The translations under genes and the position numbers were made by a program. From Nocardiopsis mwathae (GTDB lineage Bacteria; Actinomycetota; Actinomycetes; Streptosporangiales; Streptosporangiaceae): 64,000 bases of DNA. The first letter of the stretch is position 1. The number at the start of each line of letters is the position of its first letter. This document shows positions 51,446-61,135 of this stretch, in pieces. The stretch lies in the NCBI RefSeq assembly GCF_014201195.1, contig NZ_JACHDS010000001.1, positions 434,001 through 498,000 on the forward strand. Reading direction: 5' to 3'. The notes under the pieces are model-generated. The model was not told the origin of the DNA. It made no database searches and saw only the letters and a program-made list of their open reading frames with translations.

Positions 51446-54328
51446 ATGCAGATGGCGGAGCGGAGAGTTGAATTAGAGACATTGAATCGACTGTTCACCG
51501 AGAGTGTGCACGGCAAGGGCCAGGTCGTGCTCATCACCGGTCCCGGTGCCAGTGGCAAGAGCGAACTCGTCAGCGCGTTCCACGGGCGTGCCGAGGACGA
51601 GGGGGCGCTGGTACTCAGCGCCGCCGGCTCGCGTGCGGAGCGCGTCCTGCCGCTCGGGGTCATGGGCCAGCTGTTCCGGTCCGCGGTCCTGCCCCACGAA
51701 ATGACGGAACAGGTGGAGCACCTGCTGCGGCCGGAGCCGATGGGCTTCACCGCCGACGAACCGGACCCGGTCACCCTCGGACAGCGGCACGCGCAGGTGG
51801 CCTACGGGCTCTGCGCGCTGCTGCTCGAACTGGCCCGGGACCGCCCCGTGGTGCTGAGCGTCGACGACGTCCACCACGCGGACGGCCCCAGCCTGCAGGC
51901 CCTGCTGTACATCCAGCGGCGGCTGACGTCGAGCCGGACCATGCTGGTGCTCAGCGAATGGCAGCAGCCCCGGCCGGCCTACCCCCTGTTCCACGCCGAG
52001 CTGACCCGGCAGCCCAACTGCACCAGAGTGCGGCTGGCACCGCTCTCCGGGCTCGGGGTGGAGGAGCTGCTGCGCGAGCACATGGCGGCGGAGGACGCGC
52101 GCAGGCTCGCCCCGGTCTTCCACGCGGTCAGCGGCGGCAACCTGGTCCTGCTGCACGGGCTCATCGAGGACCACTGCACCGTGGCGGCGGTCGGGCACGG
52201 CGGCGCATGCGCGGACGCCGCCATCGCCACCGGGGAGTCGTTCCGCCAGGCCGTACTGTCCTGCCTGCACCGCTGGGAGCCGCGGCTGCTCGAAGTGGCG
52301 CAGGCGGCGGCCCTGCTCGGCGAGTCCGCGTCGGCGTTCGCGGTCGCCCGCCTGCTCAAGGTGAAGGCGGCCTCGGTCGAGCCGGTGCTGGGCGCGCTGA
52401 ACACGACGGGTCTGCTGGACGACGTCCGGTTCCGGCACCCGGCGGTCCGCGCCGCGGTGCTCGGCGACCTGGCCCCCGAGGGCCAGGCGGTCATGCACCT
52501 GCGGGCGGCGCGGCTGATGTACCAGGACGGGGCGGCTCCCGCGGAGATCGCCGGCCACCTCATCACCGCGGGGGGCGGTGTCGACGAGGGCTGGATGGCC
52601 GACGTGCTGCGGGACGCGGCCAAGCAGGCGCTCGCCACGGGGGAGGCGGAGCGCGCCATCGAATGCCTGGACCTGGCGCTGCAGGCCTGCGGCGACGAGC
52701 GTGAGCGCGCCGCCATCACGGCCCTGCTCGCCCGGGTGCAGTGGGGGGTGAACCCCTCGGCGGTCTCCCGGCTGATCCGGCCGCTCACCGCCGCGTTCGA
52801 ACGGGGGCACCTGGACGGGACCGACGTCATGGCGCTCGGCCGGTACCTGTTCTGGCACGGCCGGGGCGAGGAGGCGGCCACCACGCTCGGCTGGTTCGAC
52901 GGGTCGCCGCATGAGAGCGACTCCTGGACGCAGGCCGAGCTCGACCTCACCCGGGACTGGCTGCGCCTGTGCCACCCGCGCCTGCCGACGGCCGAAGGCA
53001 CCCCCTTCACGGCCAACGGCGGCGCACCGGGGATGGCCGCGGTCACGGCACCGGGGGCGGCGCAGCGGACGGCGCAGCGCAGAGGCGGAGCGGGAACGTC
53101 GGCGGAACGGCATCGGGGAGTGCGCACGGAGGCCACGCTCACCGATGTGATGAACAACGGCCGGGGTGACGAAGCCATCGGCCGTGCGGAGCAGGTGCTG
53201 CAGAGCTGCCGGCTGTCCGACACGGTGATGGAGTCGGTGCTGGGGGCACTGCTCGTCTTCATTCATGCCGACCGGCTGGACAAGGCCGTGCACTGGTGTG
53301 TCACGCTCGGGGACGAGGCCAAGACCCGAGGGTTGCACGCCTGGTCGGCGACGCTGGCCGACATGCGGGCGCGCGTCGCGCTGCGCCAGGGCGACCTGGC
53401 GGCGGCCGAGCGCCACGCCCGCCAGGCGCTGGCCGACATGTCCCCGCAGAGCTGGGGGGTGGCCGTCGGCTCGCCCATGGCCCACCTCCTCCAGGCGACC
53501 ACCGCCATGGGACGGCTCGCCGAGGCGGAGGAGCTGACCGAGCAGGTCGTTCCGGAGGACATGGCGCACACCTGGTTCTGGCCGCGCTACCTGTACGCGC
53601 GCGGCCACTACTACCTCGCGTCCAACCGGCTGCACGCCGCGCTCGGCGACTTCCAGACCTGCGGCGCGCTGCTCAAGGACTGGAACCTCGACCTGCCGGG
53701 GCTGCTGCCGTGGCGGACCGCCTCGGGCCAGGTGTACCTGCGCCTCGGCCGCCCGGAGGCGGCGCGGGAGCTCGTCGTCGAGCAGCTCGGCCGGCCGGGC
53801 GCCGGTAACCCCCGGGTCCGGGGTGTGTCGCTGCGGGTGCTGGCGGCCACGGGCGACGTCAAGAAGCGGGCACCGATGCTCAAGGAGGCGGTGGAGCGCC
53901 TCCAGGAGAGCGGTGACCGGCTCGAACTCGCCCTGGCCCTCGCCGACCTCAGCGACGCCCACCACAAGCTCGGCGAGTTCGCGCGGGCGCGGCTGATGGC
54001 CCGCCGCGCCAAGCAGATCGCCAAGAGCTGCCACGCCGAGGCGCTGTGCCAGCGGCTGCTCCCCAGTGAGGGGGCCGATGGTGCGGGCGATAAGGCGGCG
54101 GGACCCTCATCTGAGACCGAGGTGTTCGCCGTGCTCAGCGACGCCGAACGGCGGGTGGCCGCCCTCGCGGCGCTGGGTCACACCAACAGGGAGATCGGGG
54201 GCAAGCTGTTCATCACGGTGAGCACCGTCGAGCAGCACCTGACCCGGGTCTACCGCAAGCTCAACGTCAACCGCCGCACCGATCTGCCGACCGAGCTTCC
54301 CCTGCTCATGGCGGACACCGCGGGGTGA
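51446..54328 (+). CDS. LAL-type (large ATP-binding LuxR family) transcriptional regulator
   Basis: 960 residues. The N-terminal AAA/STAND ATPase has Walker A GPGASGKSE and Walker B VVLSVDDVHHAD. A long helical-repeat middle section follows, and a C-terminal LuxR helix-turn-helix (about 890-945: LSDAERRVAALAALGHTNRE, VSTVEQHLTRVYRKLNVNRR). This architecture is that of pathway activators such as PikD. Codon 10 (51473-51475) is TTA, the rare leucine codon that in Streptomyces-type actinomycetes makes translation depend on the bldA tRNA. ATG 51446 is my choice; a GTG at 51437 is also in frame. It is the only transcription factor in the cluster half of the window, so it is the likely activator of the TAGGGG-marked operons. 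Confidence 0.9.
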   Translation: MQMAERRVELETLNRLFTESVHGKGQVVLITGPGASGKSELVSAFHGRAEDEGALVLSAAGSRAERVLPLGVMGQLFRSAVLPHEMTEQVEHLLRPEPMGFTADEPDPVTLGQRHAQVAYGLCALLLELARDRPVVLSVDDVHHADGPSLQALLYIQRRLTSSRTMLVLSEWQQPRPAYPLFHAELTRQPNCTRVRLAPLSGLGVEELLREHMAAEDARRLAPVFHAVSGGNLVLLHGLIEDHCTVAAVGHGGACADAAIATGESFRQAVLSCLHRWEPRLLEVAQAAALLGESASAFAVARLLKVKAASVEPVLGALNTTGLLDDVRFRHPAVRAAVLGDLAPEGQAVMHLRAARLMYQDGAAPAEIAGHLITAGGGVDEGWMADVLRDAAKQALATGEAERAIECLDLALQACGDERERAAITALLARVQWGVNPSAVSRLIRPLTAAFERGHLDGTDVMALGRYLFWHGRGEEAATTLGWFDGSPHESDSWTQAELDLTRDWLRLCHPRLPTAEGTPFTANGGAPGMAAVTAPGAAQRTAQRRGGAGTSAERHRGVRTEATLTDVMNNGRGDEAIGRAEQVLQSCRLSDTVMESVLGALLVFIHADRLDKAVHWCVTLGDEAKTRGLHAWSATLADMRARVALRQGDLAAAERHARQALADMSPQSWGVAVGSPMAHLLQATTAMGRLAEAEELTEQVVPEDMAHTWFWPRYLYARGHYYLASNRLHAALGDFQTCGALLKDWNLDLPGLLPWRTASGQVYLRLGRPEAARELVVEQLGRPGAGNPRVRGVSLRVLAATGDVKKRAPMLKEAVERLQESGDRLELALALADLSDAHHKLGEFARARLMARRAKQIAKSCHAEALCQRLLPSEGADGAGDKAAGPSSETEVFAVLSDAERRVAALAALGHTNREIGGKLFITVSTVEQHLTRVYRKLNVNRRTDLPTELPLLMADTAG

Positions 54329-54369
54329 GGCGGTCCCGTGCGGCGTCCCCCCGACCGCACGGGACCGCC
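54329..54369. terminator. Perfect 15 bp hairpin directly after the regulator
   Basis: GGCGGTCCCGTGCGG (54329-54343) and CCGCACGGGACCGCC (54355-54369) pair completely around an 11 nt loop, starting at the base after the TGA. Confidence 0.75.
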
Positions 54370-54411
54370 GTCCGGAGGCGTCGCCGACGCGTCCGGGCCC
54401 CGGCGGCCCCA

Positions 54412-54442
54412 GGGCGTGTCCACCGGTTCGGTGGACACGCCC
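54412..54442. terminator. Second terminator hairpin, convergent position
   Basis: GGGCGTGTCCACC and GGTGGACACGCCC form a 13 bp perfect stem with a 5 nt loop, followed by TTCGCC. It lies between the regulator (plus) and the ABC ATPase (minus) and can stop both transcripts. Confidence 0.75.
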
Positions 54443-54479
54443 TTCGCCGTTCGTGGACCCGGGCCCTCCTCGGCCCTCC

Positions 54480-55232
54480 TCACGGGCAGGGAACGGGGAC
54501 CAGTCGGCCGTCGGTGATGGCGACGGCGTCGTCGCACGCCTCCTCGGCCACCTCGTCGGTGTCGGTGGACAGGACGGCGGTGCCGCCGCCGTCCACGAAG
54601 TCGCGCAGCATCTCCCGCATCAGCTCGGCGGACTCCGCGTCGACACCGGCGAACGGGTCGTCCAGCAGCAGCAGCCGCGGTTCGGGCAGCAGAGCCACGA
54701 CGAGCCCCATCTTCTTGCGCATGCCGGTCGAGTACTCACGGACCAGCGTGGTCTCGGCCTCGGTCAGGTCCCACAGGCCCAGCAGCCGCTCGGCGCGGAC
54801 CGCGAGCTTGACCGGGTCCAGCCCGTTCCACATCGCGACCGAGGTCAGCCAGTCGCGGCCGGTCCAGTGGTCGGGGATCGTCGGCTCGTCGGGCAGGGTC
54901 CCGAGGACCGCCTTGGCCCGCGCGGGCTCCGCCCACATGTCCACCCCGAAGATCCGGACATCGCCCTCGTCGGGCGGGAGCAGGCCGACCGACATCGACC
55001 ACAGGGTGGTCTTCCCGGCTCCCTCAGGGCCGACGACGCCGAACACGCAGCGGTCCGGGACACGGAGATCGGCGTGGTCGACCACGAGCCTGTCGCTGAA
55101 TTGCTTGCACAGTCCGTTCAGTTGCAGGGCGAAGGACCGGTCGGCGTCCACGGAGGTGCCGTTCGGTCCGGCGCGGAACCCGCGGGCGGCTGGGGCGCTT
55201 AATTCTACCGACGATCGCACGGGAGATCCCAC
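54480..55232 (-). CDS. ABC transporter ATP-binding protein, orphan (250 aa)
   Basis: A stand-alone nucleotide-binding domain of the DrrA/CcmA type: Walker A GPEGAGKTT, LPDEPTIPDHWTG after the first subdomain, signature YSTGMRKKM and Walker B LLLLDDP. Two key residues are altered: the catalytic Glu after Walker B is Asp (DDP for DEP), and the switch His is Asp (STDTDE for STH). The first 35 residues before FALQLNGLCKQF are an unusual extension, and the GTG start at 55232 has a weak ribosome site, so the true start may be further in. No permease gene is adjacent. It may be a cluster-edge transporter remnant, a slow ATPase or a regulatory ATP-binding subunit. Confidence 0.8.
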   Translation of the reverse strand: MGSPVRSSVELSAPAARGFRAGPNGTSVDADRSFALQLNGLCKQFSDRLVVDHADLRVPDRCVFGVVGPEGAGKTTLWSMSVGLLPPDEGDVRIFGVDMWAEPARAKAVLGTLPDEPTIPDHWTGRDWLTSVAMWNGLDPVKLAVRAERLLGLWDLTEAETTLVREYSTGMRKKMGLVVALLPEPRLLLLDDPFAGVDAESAELMREMLRDFVDGGGTAVLSTDTDEVAEEACDDAVAITDGRLVPVPCP

Positions 55233-56173
55233 CTTCGAAGCTTATGACAGGTATGTGAGTTTCCTGAGATGCCCGCAAACGAACGGAACATCGGACGAAA
55301 GCGGATCGCGTCATGATCGTGCTCGCGTCGCGGGAGAATATCAGTCGGGGGATCGGGCGCATGCAATTGTTGTCGACGGGGGCGCGCCCGGTCGGGCGAT
55401 TCCGGCCGTTGTGCACGTCCGGCTGTGTCGTTCTGGTGGGCCTTAACGGCCACGGGGCGGGGGTTGGATTTCGGTGGCGAGTATACATACGTCTTAGTCA
55501 TTTGTGTAGCAAGAGGGGGTGTGGCGGGCCCGCACGCCACCGCGCTGCGCACGTCGGCCGCCGGCCGGGCCGCGCCCGGGCCTCCGGCGTACTCCGGCGT
55601 ACTCCGGCATATGCTCTGGTTTTCCTGACGCCTTTAGCCTCCCAGGTCATGGCGGGGTGGTGCACGGGTGTGTTTACCCCGGCCCCGCACGGGTGCTGTC
55701 ACCACATTCGACGTCGATCACGCATGTCGTCCCCGACCGATCGAAACCGGGATGTCAGGGGTGCACTCACCACAATGGTGGTTACTAGGGGTGGCGGTCC
55801 GGCTCTCCTGTGGAGGTGTCCGATCGACTTCCACAGGACGATCGTGTTGCATCCCTGAATGTGTCACGACCGGCGCATCGGAATTGCGCGGGATCCGGGG
55901 CGATCAATTGGTTCCACCGGCACCCCCTAATTTCCCGACGGGGACACCACCCACAATGGCGAACAGGTCCTGATATGTCGCCCCCGAGTATCCGGCCGTC
56001 GGGACCCGCCGTGAGCGGTCGAACCCCGTGTCGCCCCGCGTCGGGGCCGGTCGGCGGCCCGTGACATCCCGGCGTGCGGCGGCGCGACCCCGGGCGGGCC
56101 CGTAGGTGGAAAACGAGGCCGCGGGCGGAAAACACGAAAGGGAACATCCGACCGGATGTCCCCTTCGACGCGG
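55233..56173. other. 940 nt intergenic region at the cluster edge
   Basis: No gene seen. Holds a hairpin TCCTGTGGA (55806-55814) / TCCACAGGA (55830-55838), a short direct repeat CCGGCGTACT twice near 55578, and scattered AT-rich stretches (for example TATACATACG near 55482). It separates the polyketide genes from primary-metabolism genes. Confidence 0.5.
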
Positions 56174-56245
56174 TGCCCCCTGCAGGATTCGAACCTGCGC
56201 ACACGGCTCCGGAGGCCGTTGCTCTATCCCCTGAGCTAAGGGGGC
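56174..56245 (-). tRNA. tRNA-Arg(CCG)
   Basis: On the minus strand the sequence folds into a full cloverleaf. The acceptor stem is GCCCCCT/AGGGGGC, the D arm contains AGCTCAGGGGATAGAGC, the anticodon stem is ACGGC/GCCGT with loop CTCCGGA, and the T arm contains GGTTCGAATCC. Anticodon CCG is the complement of 56210-56212 and reads the CGG codon. CCA is not fully encoded. It sits just upstream of, and divergent from, the response regulator and the ArgRS-like nrtL. Confidence 0.95.
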
Positions 56246-56355
56246 GTGGCTTGCGGGAGTAACTCTAGCAGGGGCCGAGGGGTGGATCGCGCAATTGATC
56301 CCGGGATCGCCGATACCGCGGCGGTCGGAGCCGCCGGGGCGCTAGTCTCACGGCC

Positions 56356-56745
56356 GTGGGTGATGTGCTGGCACGGGTACTGGTGGTCGACGACAACGAG
56401 GTGATCCGCCAGCTGATCAGTGTGAATCTGCAGCTGGAGGGCTTTGAGGTGCACACCGCCGTGGACGGGCAGGACTGCCTGGAGCAGGCGGCCGAGGTGC
56501 GGCCCGACGTGATCACGCTCGATGTCATGATGCCCCGGCTCGACGGTTGGGTCACAGCGTCGCGGCTCCGGGAGAGCGAGGAGACCCAGGACATGAAGGT
56601 CCTGCTCATCACCGCCCGTGCCCAAGGCGACGACCTGCGGCGCGGCCGGGAGATCGGGGTCGACGGCTACCTCACCAAACCGTTCGAGCCGACCGAGCTC
56701 ATCCGCATCGTGCGCGACCTCGCCGGGCTGCCGCAGGACGGGTGA
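56356..56745 (+). CDS. Single-domain response regulator (receiver only)
   Basis: 129 residues, a complete CheY-like receiver without an output domain: acidic pair Asp12/Asp13, phospho-acceptor Asp56 (TLDVMMP), Thr in LLITARA and Lys108 in GYLTKPFEP. It can thus be phosphorylated but must act through protein partners. GTG 56356 is the only early start in frame. Its stop overlaps the GTG of nrtL (GTGA), linking it to the nrtL-lysA-hom group. No histidine kinase is in the window. Confidence 0.9.
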   Translation: MGDVLARVLVVDDNEVIRQLISVNLQLEGFEVHTAVDGQDCLEQAAEVRPDVITLDVMMPRLDGWVTASRLRESEETQDMKVLLITARAQGDDLRRGREIGVDGYLTKPFEPTELIRIVRDLAGLPQDG

Positions 56746-58184
56746 GCCACGGCATGGACGACGGCCCCCAGGACGGCGGGCGGCGCGGAGCGCCGCCGCC
56801 GGTGCCCGCCCCTGATGCGGGCGCGACCCCGCGGTGGGTGGACGAGCTGCTGCGCACGGCCGCCGCCGAGGTGAGCGGCGTCGGCCTCGACCGGGTCCCC
56901 GGCGCCCAGCCGCGCCGACCGCCCGCGGGCGCGCCCGGAGACTTCGCGAGTGCGCTGCCGCTGCGGTTGGCCGGAGCGGCGCACACCCCGGCCGACCGGC
57001 TCGCCGCCGATATCGCCGCAGCCCTGCGCGCCCATCCACAGGTGGTGGACGCCGCGGTCGAGGGCCGGGGCTTCGTCAACCTCACCCTCACTCCGGCCGC
57101 GCGGGTGTCGCTGGTCCGTGCGGTCGGCGACGGCGCCGCCTACCTCACCGGCGGCGGGCCGGGCACGGCGGGGGAGCCGAGCCTCGGCGCTCCCGACCCC
57201 GGGGCGCCATCGGCCGCCACGGCGGCCCAGAGCGCCGTCGGCCGTGGCGGTGCACCCGTGTGGGCGCTGTCGGCCCTGCACACGGCGACCTCCGTCGAGG
57301 AGGCGCGCATCCTGGCGCGCGACGACGCCCGCCGACGCATCGCCCACGCGCGCGAGGCCGTCCACGCTGGCGCCGACGACGTCGTCCGCCCCCGGGGCAG
57401 ACCCCCATCGAGCGGCCCGCGCCAGGCCGCGCCCGCCACCGGGGCGCAGGCCTCCGGCCCCGCGCGCATCCCCGAGGTGAGCTGGCGCGACCCCTACCTC
57501 GACGAGCGGTCGCCCCGCGGCCCGGTCGCGCGCCTCCTGTCGGTCACCGGCGAGGCGAGCGCCCGCGTCGCGTTCTGCCGTTCCATCCCCGAGCGGCCCC
57601 GCAGGGGGGAGGTGACCGGGCCCGGCCTTCCCGCCGTCCCCACGGCAGAGGCCCCCGGCCACTGGGCGCGCCACACCGACGCCAACCCCGCCTTCCGCGT
57701 CCGCTACGCCCACGCGCACGCGGTCTCCACCCTGGCCTGGTCCTTCGCCCGGGGCTGGGACGTACCGGCGCTTCCCGAACACGCGATCACCGGCCGGACC
57801 GCAGCGGCGGCCGGCCGCCCCCTGTCCGGCCACGTCGGCCCCACCACGACCACCGGCCTCACCCCCGCTGCCGTCGCGGCTCTGGACGAGCCGCCCGCCG
57901 CCGCGCTCATCGGCGAACTCTTCGACGGCCCCGGCGTCCTCGCCACCGCAGCGCGCCGTCGCGAACCCCATATCCTGGTCCGCTACCTCGAAGGTCTGGC
58001 GATTGCCTACCATGAATGGCGGGAATCCCGCGGCGCCGCAATCGGGGACATGATCGGACCGGAAACGGCCGACGGCGCGTGCGGGGAGGGCATCGCCGCG
58101 CGGCTCGAACTCTGTGCCGCCGCGGCCGGTGTGCTCGGAACGGGGCTGTCCCTGCTCGGTGTGTCCGCACCCACGCGGCTGTGA
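56742..58184 (+). CDS. nrtL: ArgS-related anticodon-binding protein
   Basis: 480 residues if GTG 56742 is used (overlapping the response regulator stop); ATG 56754 is the alternative. The N-terminal part resembles the Add-1 domain of arginyl-tRNA synthetase (ADIAAALRAHPQVVDAAVEG, then RGFVNLTLT). The C-terminal part resembles the DALR anticodon-binding domain (VRYAHAHAVSTL, ILVRYLEGLAIAYHEW). The catalytic HIGH and KMSKS core is absent, so it cannot charge tRNA. I recall this family as NrtL, found in front of lysA in actinomycetes; its function is not established. The middle is long, proline- and arginine-rich and low in complexity (near residues 145-250). The tRNA-Arg gene lies 500 bp upstream. 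Confidence 0.75.
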   Translation: MSHGMDDGPQDGGRRGAPPPVPAPDAGATPRWVDELLRTAAAEVSGVGLDRVPGAQPRRPPAGAPGDFASALPLRLAGAAHTPADRLAADIAAALRAHPQVVDAAVEGRGFVNLTLTPAARVSLVRAVGDGAAYLTGGGPGTAGEPSLGAPDPGAPSAATAAQSAVGRGGAPVWALSALHTATSVEEARILARDDARRRIAHAREAVHAGADDVVRPRGRPPSSGPRQAAPATGAQASGPARIPEVSWRDPYLDERSPRGPVARLLSVTGEASARVAFCRSIPERPRRGEVTGPGLPAVPTAEAPGHWARHTDANPAFRVRYAHAHAVSTLAWSFARGWDVPALPEHAITGRTAAAAGRPLSGHVGPTTTTGLTPAAVAALDEPPAAALIGELFDGPGVLATAARRREPHILVRYLEGLAIAYHEWRESRGAAIGDMIGPETADGACGEGIAARLELCAAAAGVLGTGLSLLGVSAPTRL

Positions 58185-58307
58185 ACGACCGGGCCCCGGC
58201 CCGCAACATCCGTGCGTCCCGCCGCCCGGAACGGCCCCGCGCCGTCCCCGGGCTGCCGGACCCGCCCACATGACGCACCTACCGAACCCAGCCGAGAGCC
58301 CACGCCC

Positions 58308-59699
58308 ATGAGCCGTTACGCCCACCCCGCAGGCCCGCGTCACGCGGACGTGCTTCCCGAGGAGCACCCGCCGAGCCCGCCGCAGGACCTCACCGAGCTC
58401 GACCCCCGGGTCTGGCCCGCCACGGCCCGGCGCGTCGACGGCGAGATCGCCATCGGCGGCATCGGCGTCTCCCGGCTCGCCGAGGAGTACGGGACCGCCC
58501 TGTTCGTCCTGGACGAGGAGGACTTCCGCGCCCGCGCCCGCGACTACCGAGAGGCCTTCGCCCCCGTCGGCGGCGACGTCTACTACGCGGGCAAGGCACT
58601 GCTCACCAAGGCCGTCGCGCGCTGGGTGCGCGAGGAGGGCCTCAAGCTCGACGTGTGCAGCGGCGGCGAACTCGCCGTCGCGCTCGCCGCCGACTTCCCC
58701 GCCGAGGACATCGGCATGCACGGCAACAACAAGTCCGAGGCCGAGCTGGCCCGGGCCGTCGAGGTCGGCGTCGGCCGGATCATCGTCGACTCCTTCGACG
58801 AGATCGACCGCCTCGACCGGCTGGCCGCCGCCCGTGGCAGGGTCCCCAAGGTGCTGATCCGCGTCACCACCGGCGTCGAGGCGCACACCCACGAGTTCGT
58901 CGCCACCGCGCACGACGACCAGAAGTTCGGCTTCGCGCTGAGCACCGGCGCCGCCCAGGAGGCGGTCCGCCGTGCCCTGGCCGCCGAGCACATCGAGCTG
59001 GTCGGCCTGCATTCGCACATCGGCTCGCAGATCTTCGACATGGCCGGGTTCGAGGTCGCCGCGCGCCGCGTCACCGAGTTCCTCACCCGCGTCCACGCCG
59101 AACTGGGCGTCACCCTGTCCGAGCTCGACCTCGGCGGCGGACTGGGCATCGCCTACACCTCCGGTGACGCCCCGCTGGCCCCCAAGGCCATCGCCGAAAG
59201 CCTGGTCTCCATCGTCCAGCGCGAGTGCGCGGCCGCCGGCCTGCCGGTCCCGCGGATCGCGGTGGAACCCGGCCGCGCGGTCGCCGGCCCGTGCGGCATC
59301 ACCCTCTACCGGGTCGGCACCATCAAGGACGTCGAGGGCCTCCGCACCTATGTCAGCGTCGACGGCGGGATGAGCGACAACATCCGCACCGCCCTGTACG
59401 GCGCCGAGTACACCTGCGTGCTGGCCTCCCGAGACAGCGACGCCGAACCCATGCTCTCCCGCCTCGTGGGCAAGCACTGCGAGAGCGGCGACATCATCGT
59501 CCACGACCTCTACCTCCCCGCGGACCTGCGCACCGGCGACCTCGTGGCGGTCGCGGCGACCGGCGCCTACTGCTACTCCATGGCCAGCAACTACAACCAC
59601 CTGCCCCGCCCGGCCGTCGTCGCCGTCCGCGACGGCGCCGCCCGAACGCTGGTGCGCAGGGAGAGCGAGGACGACCTGCTCCGCCTGGACGTAGGCTGA
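58308..59699 (+). CDS. lysA: Diaminopimelate decarboxylase
   Basis: 463 residues of the fold-type III PLP decarboxylases, performing the last step of lysine synthesis (meso-DAP to L-lysine plus CO2). [10 protein letters not shown] holds the PLP lysine (Lys96). [31 protein letters not shown] and CESGDIIV are the phosphate- and substrate-binding blocks, the last with the active-site Cys of the partner subunit. ATG 58308 begins MSRYAHPAG, and the N-terminus through [14 protein letters not shown] is typical of actinobacterial LysA. It is clearly distinct from the pathway decarboxylase at 21698, a distant paralogue. It precedes hom, an arrangement common in actinomycetes. Confidence 0.97.
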   Translation: MSRYAHPAGPRHADVLPEEHPPSPPQDLTELDPRVWPATARRVDGEIAIGGIGVSRLAEEYGTALFVLDEEDFRARARDYREAFAPVGGDVYYAGKALLTKAVARWVREEGLKLDVCSGGELAVALAADFPAEDIGMHGNNKSEAELARAVEVGVGRIIVDSFDEIDRLDRLAAARGRVPKVLIRVTTGVEAHTHEFVATAHDDQKFGFALSTGAAQEAVRRALAAEHIELVGLHSHIGSQIFDMAGFEVAARRVTEFLTRVHAELGVTLSELDLGGGLGIAYTSGDAPLAPKAIAESLVSIVQRECAAAGLPVPRIAVEPGRAVAGPCGITLYRVGTIKDVEGLRTYVSVDGGMSDNIRTALYGAEYTCVLASRDSDAEPMLSRLVGKHCESGDIIVHDLYLPADLRTGDLVAVAATGAYCYSMASNYNHLPRPAVVAVRDGAARTLVRRESEDDLLRLDVG

Positions 59700-59787
59700 G
59701 TGGCCGCGGCCCCGAAGCGCAGGAGCGCCGCGGCCAACCGTGATCGGCACGAATGCACGAGATGAGAGAAGTGGGAGTCACCCCCAG

Positions 59788-61086
59788 ATGGCAATGAAGG
59801 TGGCGCTGCTCGGATGCGGCGTTGTGGGCTCGGAAGTGGTGCGGCTGCTCAACGAGCGGTCGACCGAACTCGCCTCACGGATCGGGACGCCCCTGGAGAT
59901 CGGCGGCATCGCGGTGCGCCGGCTCGGGCGGACCCGCGGCACGGGGCTCGACCCGGAGCTGTTCACCACCGACGCCATGGGCCTGGTGACGCGGGACGAC
60001 ATCGACCTGGTGGTCGAGGTGATCGGCGGGATCGAACCCGCACGCTCGCTCATCCTCGCGGCGATCAAGTCCGGCAAGTCGGTCGTGACCGCGAACAAGG
60101 CGCTGCTCGCCGAGGACGGCGCGACCATCCACGCAGCCGCCCGCGATGCCGGGGTGGACGTCTACTACGAGGCGTCCGTCGCCGGCGCCATCCCGCTGCT
60201 GCGTCCGCTGCGCGACTCCCTGGCCGGGGACACCGTGCACCGCGTCATGGGCATCGTCAACGGCACCACCAACTTCATCCTCGACCGGATGGACACCCTG
60301 GGCGCCGGGTTCGCCGAGTCACTGGAGGAGGCGCAGGCGCTCGGCTACGCCGAGGCCGACCCGACCGCCGACGTCGAGGGCTTCGACGCCGCGGCGAAGG
60401 CCGCCATCCTGGCCCGGCTCGCCTTCCACACCCAGGGTGTGACCGCCGCCGACGTGCACCGCGAGGGCATCACCGAGGTGACCGCGGGCGACATCGCCAG
60501 CGCCAAGGCGATGGGGTGCGTGGTCAAACTCCTGGCCATCTGCCAGCGCTCCGCCGACGGCACCTCGGTGGGCGTGCGCGTGCACCCCGTCATGCTCCCC
60601 CGCGAGCACCCGCTGGCCACCGTGAACGAGGCCTACAACGCCGTGTTCGTCGAGGCCGAGTCCGCCGGGCGGCTGATGTTCTACGGCGCGGGCGCCGGCG
60701 GCGCACCCACCGCCAGCGCCGTCCTCGGCGACCTCGTCGCCGTCGCCCGCAACCGGCTCGCGTCGACCGCCGTGGCCGAGGGCGCACACGACACCGGGCT
60801 TCCGGTCCACCCGATGGGCGACACCATCACCCGCTACCACGTGGCCCTCGACGTGGCCGACCGGCCGGGCGTGCTCGCCCGCGTCGCCGAGGTCTTCGCG
60901 GGCAACGGCGTCTCCATCAAGAACGTCCGCCAGGAGGGCCACGGCGACGACGCCCAGCTCGTCCTGGTCAGCCACCCGGCACCCGACGCCGCACTCGCCA
61001 CGACCGTGGAGCAGCTGCGGGTGCTCGATATGGTCCGCTCGGTCGCCAGCGTGATGCGCGTCGAGGCCTCCGGCGACGACGGCTGA
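59788..61086 (+). CDS. hom: Homoserine dehydrogenase
   Basis: 432 residues. NAD(P)-binding GCGVVGSE at 9-16, VTANKALLAEDG, GIVNGTTNFILDRM and the GYAEADPTADVEGFDAAAK block (catalytic Lys and Asp) identify the enzyme, which reduces aspartate semialdehyde to homoserine for threonine and methionine. A C-terminal ACT domain ([19 protein letters not shown] onward) implies feedback control, usually by threonine. ATG 59788 starts MAMKVALLG, with GGGAG 10 nt upstream; in-frame ATGs before it lack a good site. It lies 88 nt after lysA, probably in the same operon, and is followed by a family A hairpin before thrC. Confidence 0.97.
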   Translation: MAMKVALLGCGVVGSEVVRLLNERSTELASRIGTPLEIGGIAVRRLGRTRGTGLDPELFTTDAMGLVTRDDIDLVVEVIGGIEPARSLILAAIKSGKSVVTANKALLAEDGATIHAAARDAGVDVYYEASVAGAIPLLRPLRDSLAGDTVHRVMGIVNGTTNFILDRMDTLGAGFAESLEEAQALGYAEADPTADVEGFDAAAKAAILARLAFHTQGVTAADVHREGITEVTAGDIASAKAMGCVVKLLAICQRSADGTSVGVRVHPVMLPREHPLATVNEAYNAVFVEAESAGRLMFYGAGAGGAPTASAVLGDLVAVARNRLASTAVAEGAHDTGLPVHPMGDTITRYHVALDVADRPGVLARVAEVFAGNGVSIKNVRQEGHGDDAQLVLVSHPAPDAALATTVEQLRVLDMVRSVASVMRVEASGDDG

Positions 61087-61135
61087 CACCGGGGCCACGG
61101 ACCCCGCCCGCACCGCACCCACCCGGACCGGTGCC

